In this document: positions 54,548 to 64,000 of the stretch, in pieces
How the letters are laid out: each line of letters opens with the position of its first letter
Position numbering within the stretch: position 1 is the stretch's first letter
Assembly: GCF_903772925.1 (NCBI RefSeq)
Contig: NZ_LR812090.1
Location: forward strand, 2,872,333 to 2,936,332
DNA length: 64,000 bases
Source of the DNA: Alteromonas macleodii
Lineage (GTDB): Bacteria > Pseudomonadota > Gammaproteobacteria > Enterobacterales > Alteromonadaceae
Reading direction: 5' to 3'
Made by a program: the position numbers and the translations under genes
The notes under the pieces: model-generated
The model's database searches: none
Told to the model about the DNA's origin: nothing
Seen by the model: the letters and a program-made list of their open reading frames with translations, nothing else

Positions 54548-56983
54548 CTATTTCACTTCTACTTCAAGTAATAGCACTTCTTCCGAAGCAAGCTCAAAAA
54601 CGCTTTCCATACTATTACTTGTCATTAAATCTGTAACCTTTAGCTTGCTCCCACCTATGTGTGAAAGCTGGATCTGAACTGGATCGTGCCCAACGCTTAA
54701 TAAATTCACTAGGTACTTATTGTCGCCTGTTTTCGCCACTCTCGTGATTGTGGTTTTGTGCTTCAGCGGGCTATCAATTTTAAACTCAATATCCGGTACG
54801 CTATCCGGTTTTATTTCAGCTAATGCGGCTTGACGAAGCTTTTCTATGCTAGCGTCTTCATCAAGTACGATGAGCCTACCTTTACGTGCTTTCAAGGTGC
54901 TTTCACGTAGCTGACCGTATTCATTAAAACGAAGAGACTGCTTATCTATAACCACAGAGCCACCTGCATCTAGGTATTTTTGCAATGCATTAAACTCGCC
55001 ATCGGTAACATTTGGTGTTTTATAAACTACTAAAGTATCCCACGCAGAGTTATCTTGCTTAGCAATTATGTTTTGAGTCGCATACCCAAGCGGGAAGCCT
55101 TCAAAAAACATAGACTTATAAAGCTTTCCTTGCGTAGTCATGTAATCACTAACGTTAATTGCAGACGTTTCTGAGTAGAATAACCGTAAAGGCCTACGCT
55201 GATTTCTTAGTGCTATAATTTCTTCAGAATAGGTATTTAAGTCGAACATGACTTGCGTCACTTCATTTGCAACATGGGGCTGCATATTATTTGAGCCCGC
55301 AAAAGCGCCTGCTAAACCAGGATCGAAGAAGTTAAGTTCACCTTCTAAACGGTCTTCGGGCGAACCATCTGGATCGCGCATCCAGAACCAGCCCATGTTC
55401 GCATCCATTCCCTGAAGCGTAGCTAACCAATACACGTTTCGCACGTAGCTTTCACGTGGGTCCATCACTTTCCATTGACCAGAGGACAAAAAGTGTGATT
55501 CAGAGTTTACGTTGATTTTGTTTGGCGAAACCGACTCAGTAAAGTCGTGAATCATGCTCATACCATCCCATTTGTACGTGTACTTTTCCCACCAATCAGA
55601 AGAAATATGAGGTCTTATACTAGGACTTCCCAGCGCTTTAGCGTCGTGGCCAATCATGGTGGTAAGCTCGGTCAAGGCTTCTAAATCGATACCGTGGGAG
55701 CGAGAATCTTCGTAAAATGTACGCGGAAAAATTTTTATGTGGGTATCTGCGTCTGGGTTTACTGCGTGTAGTTCATTTTGCATGAAAGTGAACCAAGAGG
55801 TTGCTCGATGCATGTTATAACGATTCCAATCGAACCAGATTGGCTTTCCACGCAAGCTTTCGCTGATAGGAATTTCTATTTCTACATCGTCAAAGCTAGC
55901 AAACTTGGAGTTCCAGTTAGCATTAAGCTGGGCTACGTTGCCCTTATATTTTTCATTAAGCCATTTTTGGAATTCAGCTAACGTGTATGATGAGATTCCT
56001 TGCATCTCTTCATAGTTACCTGTCCAATGTCCAGCCTCTGAATACCAGTGAGGTTCATTGGCAAGCACGAAACCTAATTCGATGACTTTTTTGTCTTTAG
56101 TGACTTCGGCGGCTTTGCGAAGTATCTTGCTCCATACTTCACGGGCAAGCGGGTTATCTAAATCAAAGCCCTGAAAGAGCGATCGCCCTTTTCTAATTTC
56201 TGGCTCTTTCGCTTCTACCCACTCAGGTATACCCATTAACCATGCGACTAAGTAGCCAATGTTGTCATCAGGAATATCTGTAAGCTCTTTTAGCAGCGCT
56301 TCATCAAACGTACCGTCTTCTTTTACTAAGAAAGAATTGATGGCACGGTCGTGGTCAACGGGATAAAGATTTTCGCCACCGTGATAAAGTGCACCTAAAT
56401 AGTCGTTATAAATATCAGGCTGGCCTAGAGGCTGACCTACAGACTTAGAAAAGTAGTCGTATAAGAATATAGGCTTGCCGTTGCTCACAAACATATCATC
56501 AGCGGCTTTAGTGTTTTGCCAGTCAACTTTAACAACTGGGCGACGTTTTATTTCGCCACGAATCTCTTTGCCTAATTCTTCTATGCCAGCGTCAAGAATA
56601 TCTATCACCTTTCTACGCTCGAAATCTGGAAGTTCTGCAGCTAGCTGTGCTTTGTTAGGAGCAAAATGCCGTTCATAACCAAAAGCAGCTTCTATAGCCT
56701 CTGGGTTTGCTTCGTCCCAATTTGCAAATTTGAGAAACTCATTAGAAAACCAAACAACGGCTTCTTCCCGCGTTACATCTATGCCTTTTGACTTTGCTTC
56801 GTCCATCATTGTTTGAAGTACGTTGATTTTGCTGCGAGCCGTCGCTTCAAGGGAGCTTTTTACACCCTCTTGCTGACTTGGATTTATTGAAGAAGTACTG
56901 CTTTCTGTAGTTTCTATCTGCGTGCACGCGGCACCAATCATTATAAGTGGAGCCAGAGCGGCAACCTTAAACTGACGTTTCAT
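54548..56983 (-). CDS. Clan GH-A glycoside hydrolase, GH42/GH167-like; candidate exo-beta-carrageenase
   Basis: The ATG at 56983 is preferred to a GTG eight codons earlier. This gives 811 residues with a signal ending in G-A-A-C (Cys20), probably a lipoprotein. Clan GH-A marks: LANEPHWYSEAGHW with acid/base Glu310 (N-E-P) and INVNSESHF with candidate nucleophile Glu495. A C-terminal region follows with a beta-galactosidase-trimer-like fold (LRLFYSETSAINV, then YLDAGGSVVIDKQSLRF) and a final beta-domain. Such architectures occur in GH42 and in GH167-type enzymes that release neocarrabiose from desulfated carrageenan. It is a single-gene unit behind operator site 14. The family is a best guess; the clan is firm. 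Confidence 0.75.
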   Translation of the reverse strand: MKRQFKVAALAPLIMIGAACTQIETTESSTSSINPSQQEGVKSSLEATARSKINVLQTMMDEAKSKGIDVTREEAVVWFSNEFLKFANWDEANPEAIEAAFGYERHFAPNKAQLAAELPDFERRKVIDILDAGIEELGKEIRGEIKRRPVVKVDWQNTKAADDMFVSNGKPIFLYDYFSKSVGQPLGQPDIYNDYLGALYHGGENLYPVDHDRAINSFLVKEDGTFDEALLKELTDIPDDNIGYLVAWLMGIPEWVEAKEPEIRKGRSLFQGFDLDNPLAREVWSKILRKAAEVTKDKKVIELGFVLANEPHWYSEAGHWTGNYEEMQGISSYTLAEFQKWLNEKYKGNVAQLNANWNSKFASFDDVEIEIPISESLRGKPIWFDWNRYNMHRATSWFTFMQNELHAVNPDADTHIKIFPRTFYEDSRSHGIDLEALTELTTMIGHDAKALGSPSIRPHISSDWWEKYTYKWDGMSMIHDFTESVSPNKINVNSESHFLSSGQWKVMDPRESYVRNVYWLATLQGMDANMGWFWMRDPDGSPEDRLEGELNFFDPGLAGAFAGSNNMQPHVANEVTQVMFDLNTYSEEIIALRNQRRPLRLFYSETSAINVSDYMTTQGKLYKSMFFEGFPLGYATQNIIAKQDNSAWDTLVVYKTPNVTDGEFNALQKYLDAGGSVVIDKQSLRFNEYGQLRESTLKARKGRLIVLDEDASIEKLRQAALAEIKPDSVPDIEFKIDSPLKHKTTITRVAKTGDNKYLVNLLSVGHDPVQIQLSHIGGSKLKVTDLMTSNSMESVFELASEEVLLLEVEVK

Positions 56984-57093
56984 AATGTAGTCCCAGGTTA
57001 ACAGCACGTTGGCTAAGCCTCATTTGCAAAATGCTGCGCACCAACGTACATCTATTTATCAAGTTTAAAACACTAAATTGATACTACATAAAC

Positions 57094-57108
57094 AAACATC
57101 ATATGTAT
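57094..57108. promoter_or_regulatory. palindromic operator, site 14
   Basis: AAACATCATATGTAT has one mismatch and lies 110 bases upstream of the GH-A hydrolase. It is the last copy on the right and marks the right border of the carrageenan region. Confidence 0.68.
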
Positions 57109-57230
57109 ACATCCAATTTACATTTGCGCTGCTATGGTTTTCTTTTTTTAACAAATCACAGAGAAATAGATGCGGTATTTGACGTGATCTTTTTTAAGCG
57201 TCTACTGTTTTGGTATTTGAAGCGATGCAG

Positions 57231-57590
57231 TCATAACGACTTTTCCTTTAAAGGAAACGTCTCAAACGCCACTCCTTCATGGCCCGTTTTCATAAAGTTG
57301 CGGATATTGGCGTGGTCGTCGCCGTTAGGGTTATTAAGTACGTCTTCGCGATAGAAGCGTCCAAATAAGGCCAGCGTTTGAGCTTGGTTTAGGTTTAAAT
57401 GCTGACCGAGTGCGAGCAATTTGCAAGAGCCGTTGTTCTGGTTTGCTTCGTTTGACACATCACCATTGGTAAAAGCAGTGGGCGTGAAAGTAAACGCGCT
57501 ATCGATAAGCGCAATAACGTCGTTAAATTCGATGGTATCTGGGGAATTAGTAACTGCTTGAACTAAGTCTTGAGTGTTGCTGTATGCCAT
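57231..57590 (-). CDS. HopJ-family protein
   Basis: A 119-residue soluble protein with the family pattern FTPTAFTNGDVSNEANQNNGSCKLLALGQ, then LALFGRFYREDVLNNPNGDDHANIRNFM. The family is named after a Pseudomonas type III effector but is widespread in free-living marine bacteria with no secretion system nearby, as here. Cellular role unknown. It lies outside the carrageenan regulon. Confidence 0.82.
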   Translation of the reverse strand: MAYSNTQDLVQAVTNSPDTIEFNDVIALIDSAFTFTPTAFTNGDVSNEANQNNGSCKLLALGQHLNLNQAQTLALFGRFYREDVLNNPNGDDHANIRNFMKTGHEGVAFETFPLKEKSL

Positions 57591-57709
57591 GTTTATCTCG
57601 AAAAAAAGAAAACGATAATAGCAGGTCTAGGCTACCATCGCAGACCGAAAAAGGTCAGGTTTCGGTAGTTTCATAAAAAATCACAGCCTTCGGCTGCTAG
57701 ATAAAATAA

Positions 57710-57731
57710 ACCCCTCCGAAAAAAGAGGGGT
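57710..57731 (-). terminator. Rho-independent terminator after fadH
   Basis: ACCCCTC / GAGGGGT has an 8-base A-rich loop; on the minus strand TTTATTTTA follows. A smaller hairpin, CAGCC-TTC-GGCTG, lies about 15 bases further on. Confidence 0.82.
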
Positions 57732-57799
57732 GTATAATGAATTTGAAGCATCTATTGATAAGGTGCTTATATTTCTAACCGCACGTTAGCGCTAGGTAA

Positions 57800-59881
<2,082 letters not shown>

Positions 59882-60081
59882 TTAAAAAGCCTGTTTAAAT
59901 ATTCTTATTTGATGCGTTTCTGTAGTAGAAGCGCTCTTTATCTAAATGTTTACTTAATTTAATTTGCTACTTAGTTTATGTAATAGAGATCGTGTCGCGC
60001 GCCAGCCCAAACGTATGCTAATCATCATTGGGCCATCAATTGGCAATTAGCTACAAGGGAAACGCGCTTTCATACATTCAC

Positions 60082-60921
60082 TTACGAATTCATTTTTTTA
60101 ATCGCTGGGTGCAATGGCGGATAATCAGGCAGCGTTTTTGTTTTTTGTGCTTCCATGGCTTTAAACACATCTTCCATTTGGAACATGCCCGCCTGCCACG
60201 TGGCCATATAAGTCAAGCTCTCTGCTACCGTGTGTTCTGCCGCGTAGTTAATCATAGTCTTGGTGCCTGAAACCGCGAGCGGCGAATTCATTGCAATCTG
60301 CTGCGCTATTTTCATCACTGCGTCTAGCATTGATTCTTGGTCGTCAAATACCTGATTTACAAAGCCAAGTTGCTGCGCTTCTGCGGCACCAAAGTTGCGA
60401 CCTGTATAAGCCAACTCTTTAACAATGCCAATAGGAATAAGCTTGGGTAGCCGTTGCAGCGTACCGACATCGGCGGTCATGCCTAATTGGGTTTCTTTTA
60501 TGGTGAAAAAAGCGTCTTGGGTGCAATAGCGCATGTCGCATGCACTAAGTAAATCTACTGCACCACCAATCGCCCCACCCTGTACGGCACCAATAACCGG
60601 CATACGTGCCTGCTCTATAGCGGTAAAGCTATCTTGAAGTAACATCACCATACGGCGCATGCGTTCAGCTCTGCGCGATGGGTCGCCCTTAAAGTCTTCT
60701 TTCATATTCAGAAACACCGATAAATCCATACCGGCAGAGAAATGCTTACCTGTAGATGAAATAACGATTACCCGTGCTTTGGCTTCATCATCTATTTCTC
60801 GAATGGCTGCCGGTAGCTCTGTCCAGAACTCTGGGATCATGCTGTTCATTGCTTCAGGGCGGTTAAGTACTACGTGGGCGATATGGCCCTCTTGTTTTAC
60901 TTCTAATGTAGAGTACTTCAT
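60082..60921 (-). CDS. Crotonase-family enzyme, delta3,5-delta2,4-dienoyl-CoA isomerase type
   Basis: A 279-residue crotonase. Oxyanion-hole segments are FSAGMDLS (near 61-68) and VQGGAIGGAVDLL. Asp123, Glu143 and Asp151 have the spacing of rat ECH1 Asp176, Glu196 and Asp204, and the whole stretch GGAVDLLSACDMRYCTQDAF / GMTADVGTLQRLPK closely resembles ECH1 as I remember it. This predicts isomerisation of 3,5-dienoyl-CoA to 2,4-dienoyl-CoA, which FadH, encoded next, then reduces. It is divergent from a TetR gene whose putative operators lie between them. Confidence 0.88.
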   Translation of the reverse strand: MKYSTLEVKQEGHIAHVVLNRPEAMNSMIPEFWTELPAAIREIDDEAKARVIVISSTGKHFSAGMDLSVFLNMKEDFKGDPSRRAERMRRMVMLLQDSFTAIEQARMPVIGAVQGGAIGGAVDLLSACDMRYCTQDAFFTIKETQLGMTADVGTLQRLPKLIPIGIVKELAYTGRNFGAAEAQQLGFVNQVFDDQESMLDAVMKIAQQIAMNSPLAVSGTKTMINYAAEHTVAESLTYMATWQAGMFQMEDVFKAMEAQKTKTLPDYPPLHPAIKKMNS

Positions 60922-60968
60922 GGTTTGCGCTGTCTCCTTGGGCTGTTCCTGTTAACAAATTTGCAAAC

Positions 60969-61008
60969 TAGACAGCGTCAAGATAAAAGGCTATGTTGAC
61001 ACTGTCAA
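60969..61008. promoter_or_regulatory. repeated operator for the TetR regulator
   Basis: TTGACA-C-TGTCAA (60996-61008) is a perfect 13-bp palindrome. A degenerate copy TAGACAGCGTCAA starts 27 bases earlier, and both are followed by the same GATAAAA. It lies between the divergent crotonase and TetR genes, so it probably controls both. Confidence 0.65.
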
Positions 61009-61059
61009 GATAAAACGTAATCTATTCGTCTCAATCATGAAGTTGGAAACATTTGGTTT

Positions 61060-61665
61060 ATGGCTAATGCAGTACAAAGCTACCATCACGGTGACCTGCG
61101 CAGTGCGCTGATAGAGGCAGCAACTGCGCGTTTGTCTGAACACGGCGTTGATAGTTTATCTCTTAGAAAGCTGGCAGAAGATGCCGGGGTGTCACGTACT
61201 GCGCCTTATCATCACTTCAAAGATAAAAGTGCTTTATTAAGCGCTATCGCAGCAAAAGGCTTTAGCGACTGGCATAGCGCAGCAAAACGCATTTTTGAGC
61301 AAGAAGATAAAACGCCAAAGGCGCGCTTCCGTGAGTTTGTGCACGAATACATTGGCTACGCCGCCGACAACCCTGAAATGTATGAACTGATGTTTGGGCG
61401 CACTATTTGGCAAAATCAAGCGGCAACTAACGACTTAAAAAGCGTTGCGTTCCCTTGCTTTCAATTTCAGGTAACTATGACCCGCTATTGGCAAGACAAA
61501 GGGCTGCTTCCAAACAATCAGGATGCATTGAGACTAGCACAGGTGACATGGGGCACGTTACACGGTATTGCGCGTTTACTTATTGACGGCATATACGCTG
61601 ACAGCAGTCATATCGATGAAATGTGTGATTGTGCAGCGGATTTATTTATGCAAAAGCAGGTGTAA
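61060..61665 (+). CDS. TetR-family transcriptional regulator
   Basis: A 201-residue repressor-type protein. It opens with YHHGDLRSALIEAA, and its helix-turn-helix is at about 28-50 (SLRKLAEDAGVSRTAPYHHFKDKSALLSAI). The C-terminal ligand domain has the NPEMYELMFG pattern of the WHG group. It is divergent from the dienoyl-CoA isomerase gene and very likely represses it, with an acyl-CoA as a plausible ligand; the ligand is inference. Confidence 0.9.
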   Translation: MANAVQSYHHGDLRSALIEAATARLSEHGVDSLSLRKLAEDAGVSRTAPYHHFKDKSALLSAIAAKGFSDWHSAAKRIFEQEDKTPKARFREFVHEYIGYAADNPEMYELMFGRTIWQNQAATNDLKSVAFPCFQFQVTMTRYWQDKGLLPNNQDALRLAQVTWGTLHGIARLLIDGIYADSSHIDEMCDCAADLFMQKQV

Positions 61666-61731
61666 ACGTCACATCAACACAACTACTTGAATATAGCGTT
61701 GCGCTTGTACGCCGCGAAAGGCGTTTAACTG

Positions 61732-61767
61732 CCTAGAGCGGAAAAATAGCCTAGAGCGGAAAAATAA
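61732..61767. repeat. tandem duplication of 18 bases
   Basis: CCTAGAGCGGAAAAATAG occurs twice in direct contact, the second copy ending in A. Probably a replication-slippage event in non-coding sequence. Confidence 0.85.
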
Positions 61768-61841
61768 CCTTCAAGAGACGATCAGCACTGCGTGATAAAA
61801 GTGCTGCAAGCAAATGGATGCTTAAAACGGATGAAATGCCA

Positions 61842-61862
61842 GAGCGAGACGAAGGCTCGCTC
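61842..61862 (-). terminator. possible terminator hairpin after GMC oxidoreductase
   Basis: GAGCGAG / CTCGCTC has a 7-base loop, 15 bases past the stop of the GMC gene. There is no T-run on the minus strand, so it may only stabilise the transcript. Confidence 0.4.
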
Positions 61863-61877
61863 GTAGCACTTTTTCAG

Positions 61878-63530
61878 TTACGCCGATTCTGCTTTAGCCA
61901 AAGATACTGGCTGACCTTCGTGCGTCGCTTTAATAAACTCAGCAGCACGTTCGGCAATCATGACGGTGGGTGCGTTAGTATTGCCACCTATTAAACTTGG
62001 CATCACCGAAGCATCTACCACTCTAAGACCTGCTATGCCCCTTACCCGTAACTGAGTATCAACCACTGCCATCTCATCGTCATCGCTGCCCATTTTACAG
62101 GTACCAATCGGGTGATAGATGGTTTCAGCGCGCTCACGCAAAAACTCTAATATTTCTTCATCTGTTTGTGCTTCTTCCCCTGGATATAGTTCACTGCCTT
62201 GGAACTTGTCGAAGTCAGGAGCCGATAGTAGCTTACGAGCAATACGCACACCTTCAATCATAACTTGCTGGTCTTCTTTGGCAGACAAGTAGTTCGGGTC
62301 AATAAGCGCTTGATCAGCAGGATGGTTGCTTTGAAGCGATATAGTTCCTCGGCTTTTGGGGTATAGACAGCATACATGTAAGCCATAACCGTACCCAAAG
62401 GCCAACTGTCTTCCATGGTCATTTAAGATTGCAGGTAAGAAATGAAACTGAATGTCAGGACCTTGCGTTGCTAAACTTGAACTAACAAAACCACCGGCTT
62501 CAGCAATATTTGAAGAAAGAATACCTTTGCGTTTAAACGCGTAGTCTGCAGTGGCTTTCACATAGGAAGGCAAGGCCCCTAACGCCACGGCATAACCCTC
62601 TCTGGCCTTACAAGTGAACTGCACAATGGCATCAAGGTGGTCTTGTAAGTTTTGTCCCACACCAGGCAAGTCTTGCTGTACAAAAATACCTTTGTCTTCT
62701 AACTCTGCTCTTGGTCCTATACCTGACAGCATGAGAAGTTGAGGAGAGTTTATCGCACCGCCACAAAGAATGACTTCGCTTTTAGCGAAATAGCGGTTTA
62801 CTGCGCCTTTTTCACGTACCTGAACGCCAATTGCACGCCCTTCTTTTAAGAGCACTTTTTCGGCAGCCACTTTTGTTAAAACAGTTAAGTTATTGCGATG
62901 CTTTGCCTGCGTTAAGTAGCCTTTTGCTGTTGAGCAGCGCTGGCCGTTGGCTTGTGTAACATGATAGTAGCCAAGCCCTTCCCTATCGTCTCGGTTAAAG
63001 TCGTTAAGCTGTTGATAGCCGGCAAACGAGGCTGAGTTAACAAATGCGTCTGACAGCACGCTGGTATGCCTTAACTTGCTAACATTTAATGGGCCGCCCG
63101 TGCCGTGGTATTCATCAGCACCTTCTTCAAAGTTTTCGGAGCGCTTGAAATAAGGCAGCACATCATCAAACGACCAGCCCTCGGCCCCCTCTTCATTGGC
63201 CCAGCGGTCGTAGTCTTCCTGTTGTCCGCGAATATAGCACATGGCGTTAACTGAACTGCTGCCGCCTAAAGTTTTACCGCGAGGCCAAAACAGCTCTCTG
63301 TCATACATCTCTTTTTGTGGCGCCGTATGATAACCCCAACCTATACCCTCAAACCTACTCAGCAAAGATAAACCAAAAGGAATATGAATAAGTGGGTTGG
63401 TATCTTTCGAGCCAGCTTCCAATAGCAAAATATCTAATGCAGGATTTTCCGATAATCGAGTGGCAAGCACCGCCCCGGCAGAACCGCCGCCCACAATGAT
63501 GTAATCGTATTTGCTGAGTATTTCGCTCAT
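61878..63530 (-). CDS. GMC-family FAD-dependent alcohol/choline dehydrogenase
   Basis: A 550-residue flavoenzyme. The FAD-binding fold is at the N-terminus (YIIVGGGSAGAVLATRLSE, residues 10-28). GMC signatures are GKTLGGSSSVNAMCYIRG (near 84) and GAINSPQLLMLSGIG (near 258). The C-terminal active-site region is HPIGTCKMG and GGNTNAPTVMIAERAAEFI. The group includes choline dehydrogenase and medium-chain alcohol dehydrogenases. No choline-pathway genes (betB, betI) are adjacent, and the neighbours are fatty-acid genes, so an aliphatic alcohol substrate is a fair alternative. Confidence 0.92.
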   Translation of the reverse strand: MSEILSKYDYIIVGGGSAGAVLATRLSENPALDILLLEAGSKDTNPLIHIPFGLSLLSRFEGIGWGYHTAPQKEMYDRELFWPRGKTLGGSSSVNAMCYIRGQQEDYDRWANEEGAEGWSFDDVLPYFKRSENFEEGADEYHGTGGPLNVSKLRHTSVLSDAFVNSASFAGYQQLNDFNRDDREGLGYYHVTQANGQRCSTAKGYLTQAKHRNNLTVLTKVAAEKVLLKEGRAIGVQVREKGAVNRYFAKSEVILCGGAINSPQLLMLSGIGPRAELEDKGIFVQQDLPGVGQNLQDHLDAIVQFTCKAREGYAVALGALPSYVKATADYAFKRKGILSSNIAEAGGFVSSSLATQGPDIQFHFLPAILNDHGRQLAFGYGYGLHVCCLYPKSRGTISLQSNHPADQALIDPNYLSAKEDQQVMIEGVRIARKLLSAPDFDKFQGSELYPGEEAQTDEEILEFLRERAETIYHPIGTCKMGSDDDEMAVVDTQLRVRGIAGLRVVDASVMPSLIGGNTNAPTVMIAERAAEFIKATHEGQPVSLAKAESA

Positions 63531-63744
63531 TTCGCCAACTCCTTGAGGGCAAGACTTTTAAATGTTAATAAAACGTTGTGGTACGACCAGATTAGCAAAC
63601 AATACTTCATCAATAAAAGAATTAAATTGTAAGATTTAAAAAATCTAATAATCCTGATAACTTAAGTGCTATATCGGTATATGCATCACGTTAGACTATC
63701 TAACTACGTGCCATTGCCTAGCAACATTAGGCTAAGAATACACC

Positions 63745-64000
63745 TTGACCAATAACTTATCCTTCAAAGACAAATGCAAAGTGTACCTGGCACAATGGCT
63801 TGTGAAATGGGGTAAGCTGACGCACGACGACTTTACCAAAGCTGAGCTCCAAGACCTTATCAACGATAGCTTTCCTTACGCGTTCACCATCAATATCCCT
63901 ATGGGAAGTGGCACGGTTACCGTGCTTGAAGGCAACATTACATTAGATAATGCAAACAACCGTATTGGTCTTCAGTGCCTTGCGGCACTTAATATTGTGG
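63745..64000 (+). CDS. Unidentified protein, 3' end outside window
   Basis: An open frame follows a stop at about 63733 and runs off the window. The first plausible start is TTG at 63745; no ATG occurs in frame until near the motif IPMGSGTV, so a TTG or GTG start is needed. The visible 85 residues include FKDKCKVYLAQWLVKWGKLTHDDFTKAELQDL and a beta-rich continuation GTVTVLEGNITLDNANNRIGLQC, loosely like DUF1439-type lipid-binding proteins. I do not recognise it with confidence. Confidence 0.5.
   Translation, partial: MTNNLSFKDKCKVYLAQWLVKWGKLTHDDFTKAELQDLINDSFPYAFTINIPMGSGTVTVLEGNITLDNANNRIGLQCLAALNIV

Noticed and set aside
57231..57590. HopJ-family protein as a type III effector
   Set aside because: No secretion-system or virulence genes are nearby and the family is common in free-living marine bacteria; the name is historical.
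61732..61767. Tandem 18-base repeat as a CRISPR or integration site
   Set aside because: Only two contiguous copies, no spacers, no cas or integrase genes.

Overview
The window reads as the chromosome of a marine gammaproteobacterium of the Alteromonas group. The strongest clue is the 491-residue protein at 43200-44675, which matches what I remember of CgiA, the iota-carrageenase of Alteromonas fortis, including all four active-site residues at their published positions (Gln222, Glu245, Asp247, His281). The genus call is from memory and gene content; no search was run. There are no rRNA, tRNA, CRISPR or transposase genes.

Positions 1 to about 57100 form a very large carrageenan-utilisation region. 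It holds a GH16 enzyme cut by the left edge, a GH16 pseudogene, three GH82 proteins (one canonical, one with three repeated binding-type modules, one with a changed catalytic base), three formylglycine sulfatases, a GH127 enzyme, a clan GH-A lipoprotein hydrolase, five intact TonB-dependent receptors plus one decayed receptor, a surface lipoprotein sharing the module of the large GH82, and two FG-GAP/UnbV propeller proteins. Intracellular steps are encoded by an aldehyde dehydrogenase and an enolase-superfamily cycloisomerase (ATGA overlap), and by a sugar transporter, DgoK and DgoA in one operon. The likely flow is: polymer cut by GH16/GH82, import through the receptors, desulfation, release of galactose and 3,6-anhydro-D-galactose, then oxidation and cycloisomerisation to 2-keto-3-deoxygalactonate, phosphorylation and aldol cleavage to pyruvate and glyceraldehyde 3-phosphate.

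An odd-length palindrome, AAACAT-N3-ATGTTT, lies upstream of nearly every transcription unit in this region: 14 main sites from 2699 to 57108. It ties dispersed operons into one regulon. A FadR-subfamily GntR regulator (34836-35585) and a LacI regulator (39409-40386) are encoded inside the region, and each has a site in front of it.

Two blocks in the region lack the palindrome: a YeiH-type sulfite/sulfate exporter candidate with a divergent LysR regulator (11586-13599), and a FecI sigma / FecR anti-sigma / two-receptor surface-signalling cluster (45991-53335). Next to the latter is the 3' remnant of another receptor gene.

From 57231 to the right end the content is ordinary metabolism: a HopJ-family protein, FadH, a dienoyl-CoA isomerase-type crotonase with a divergent TetR regulator and a clear operator pair, a GMC oxidoreductase, and the start of an unidentified gene.
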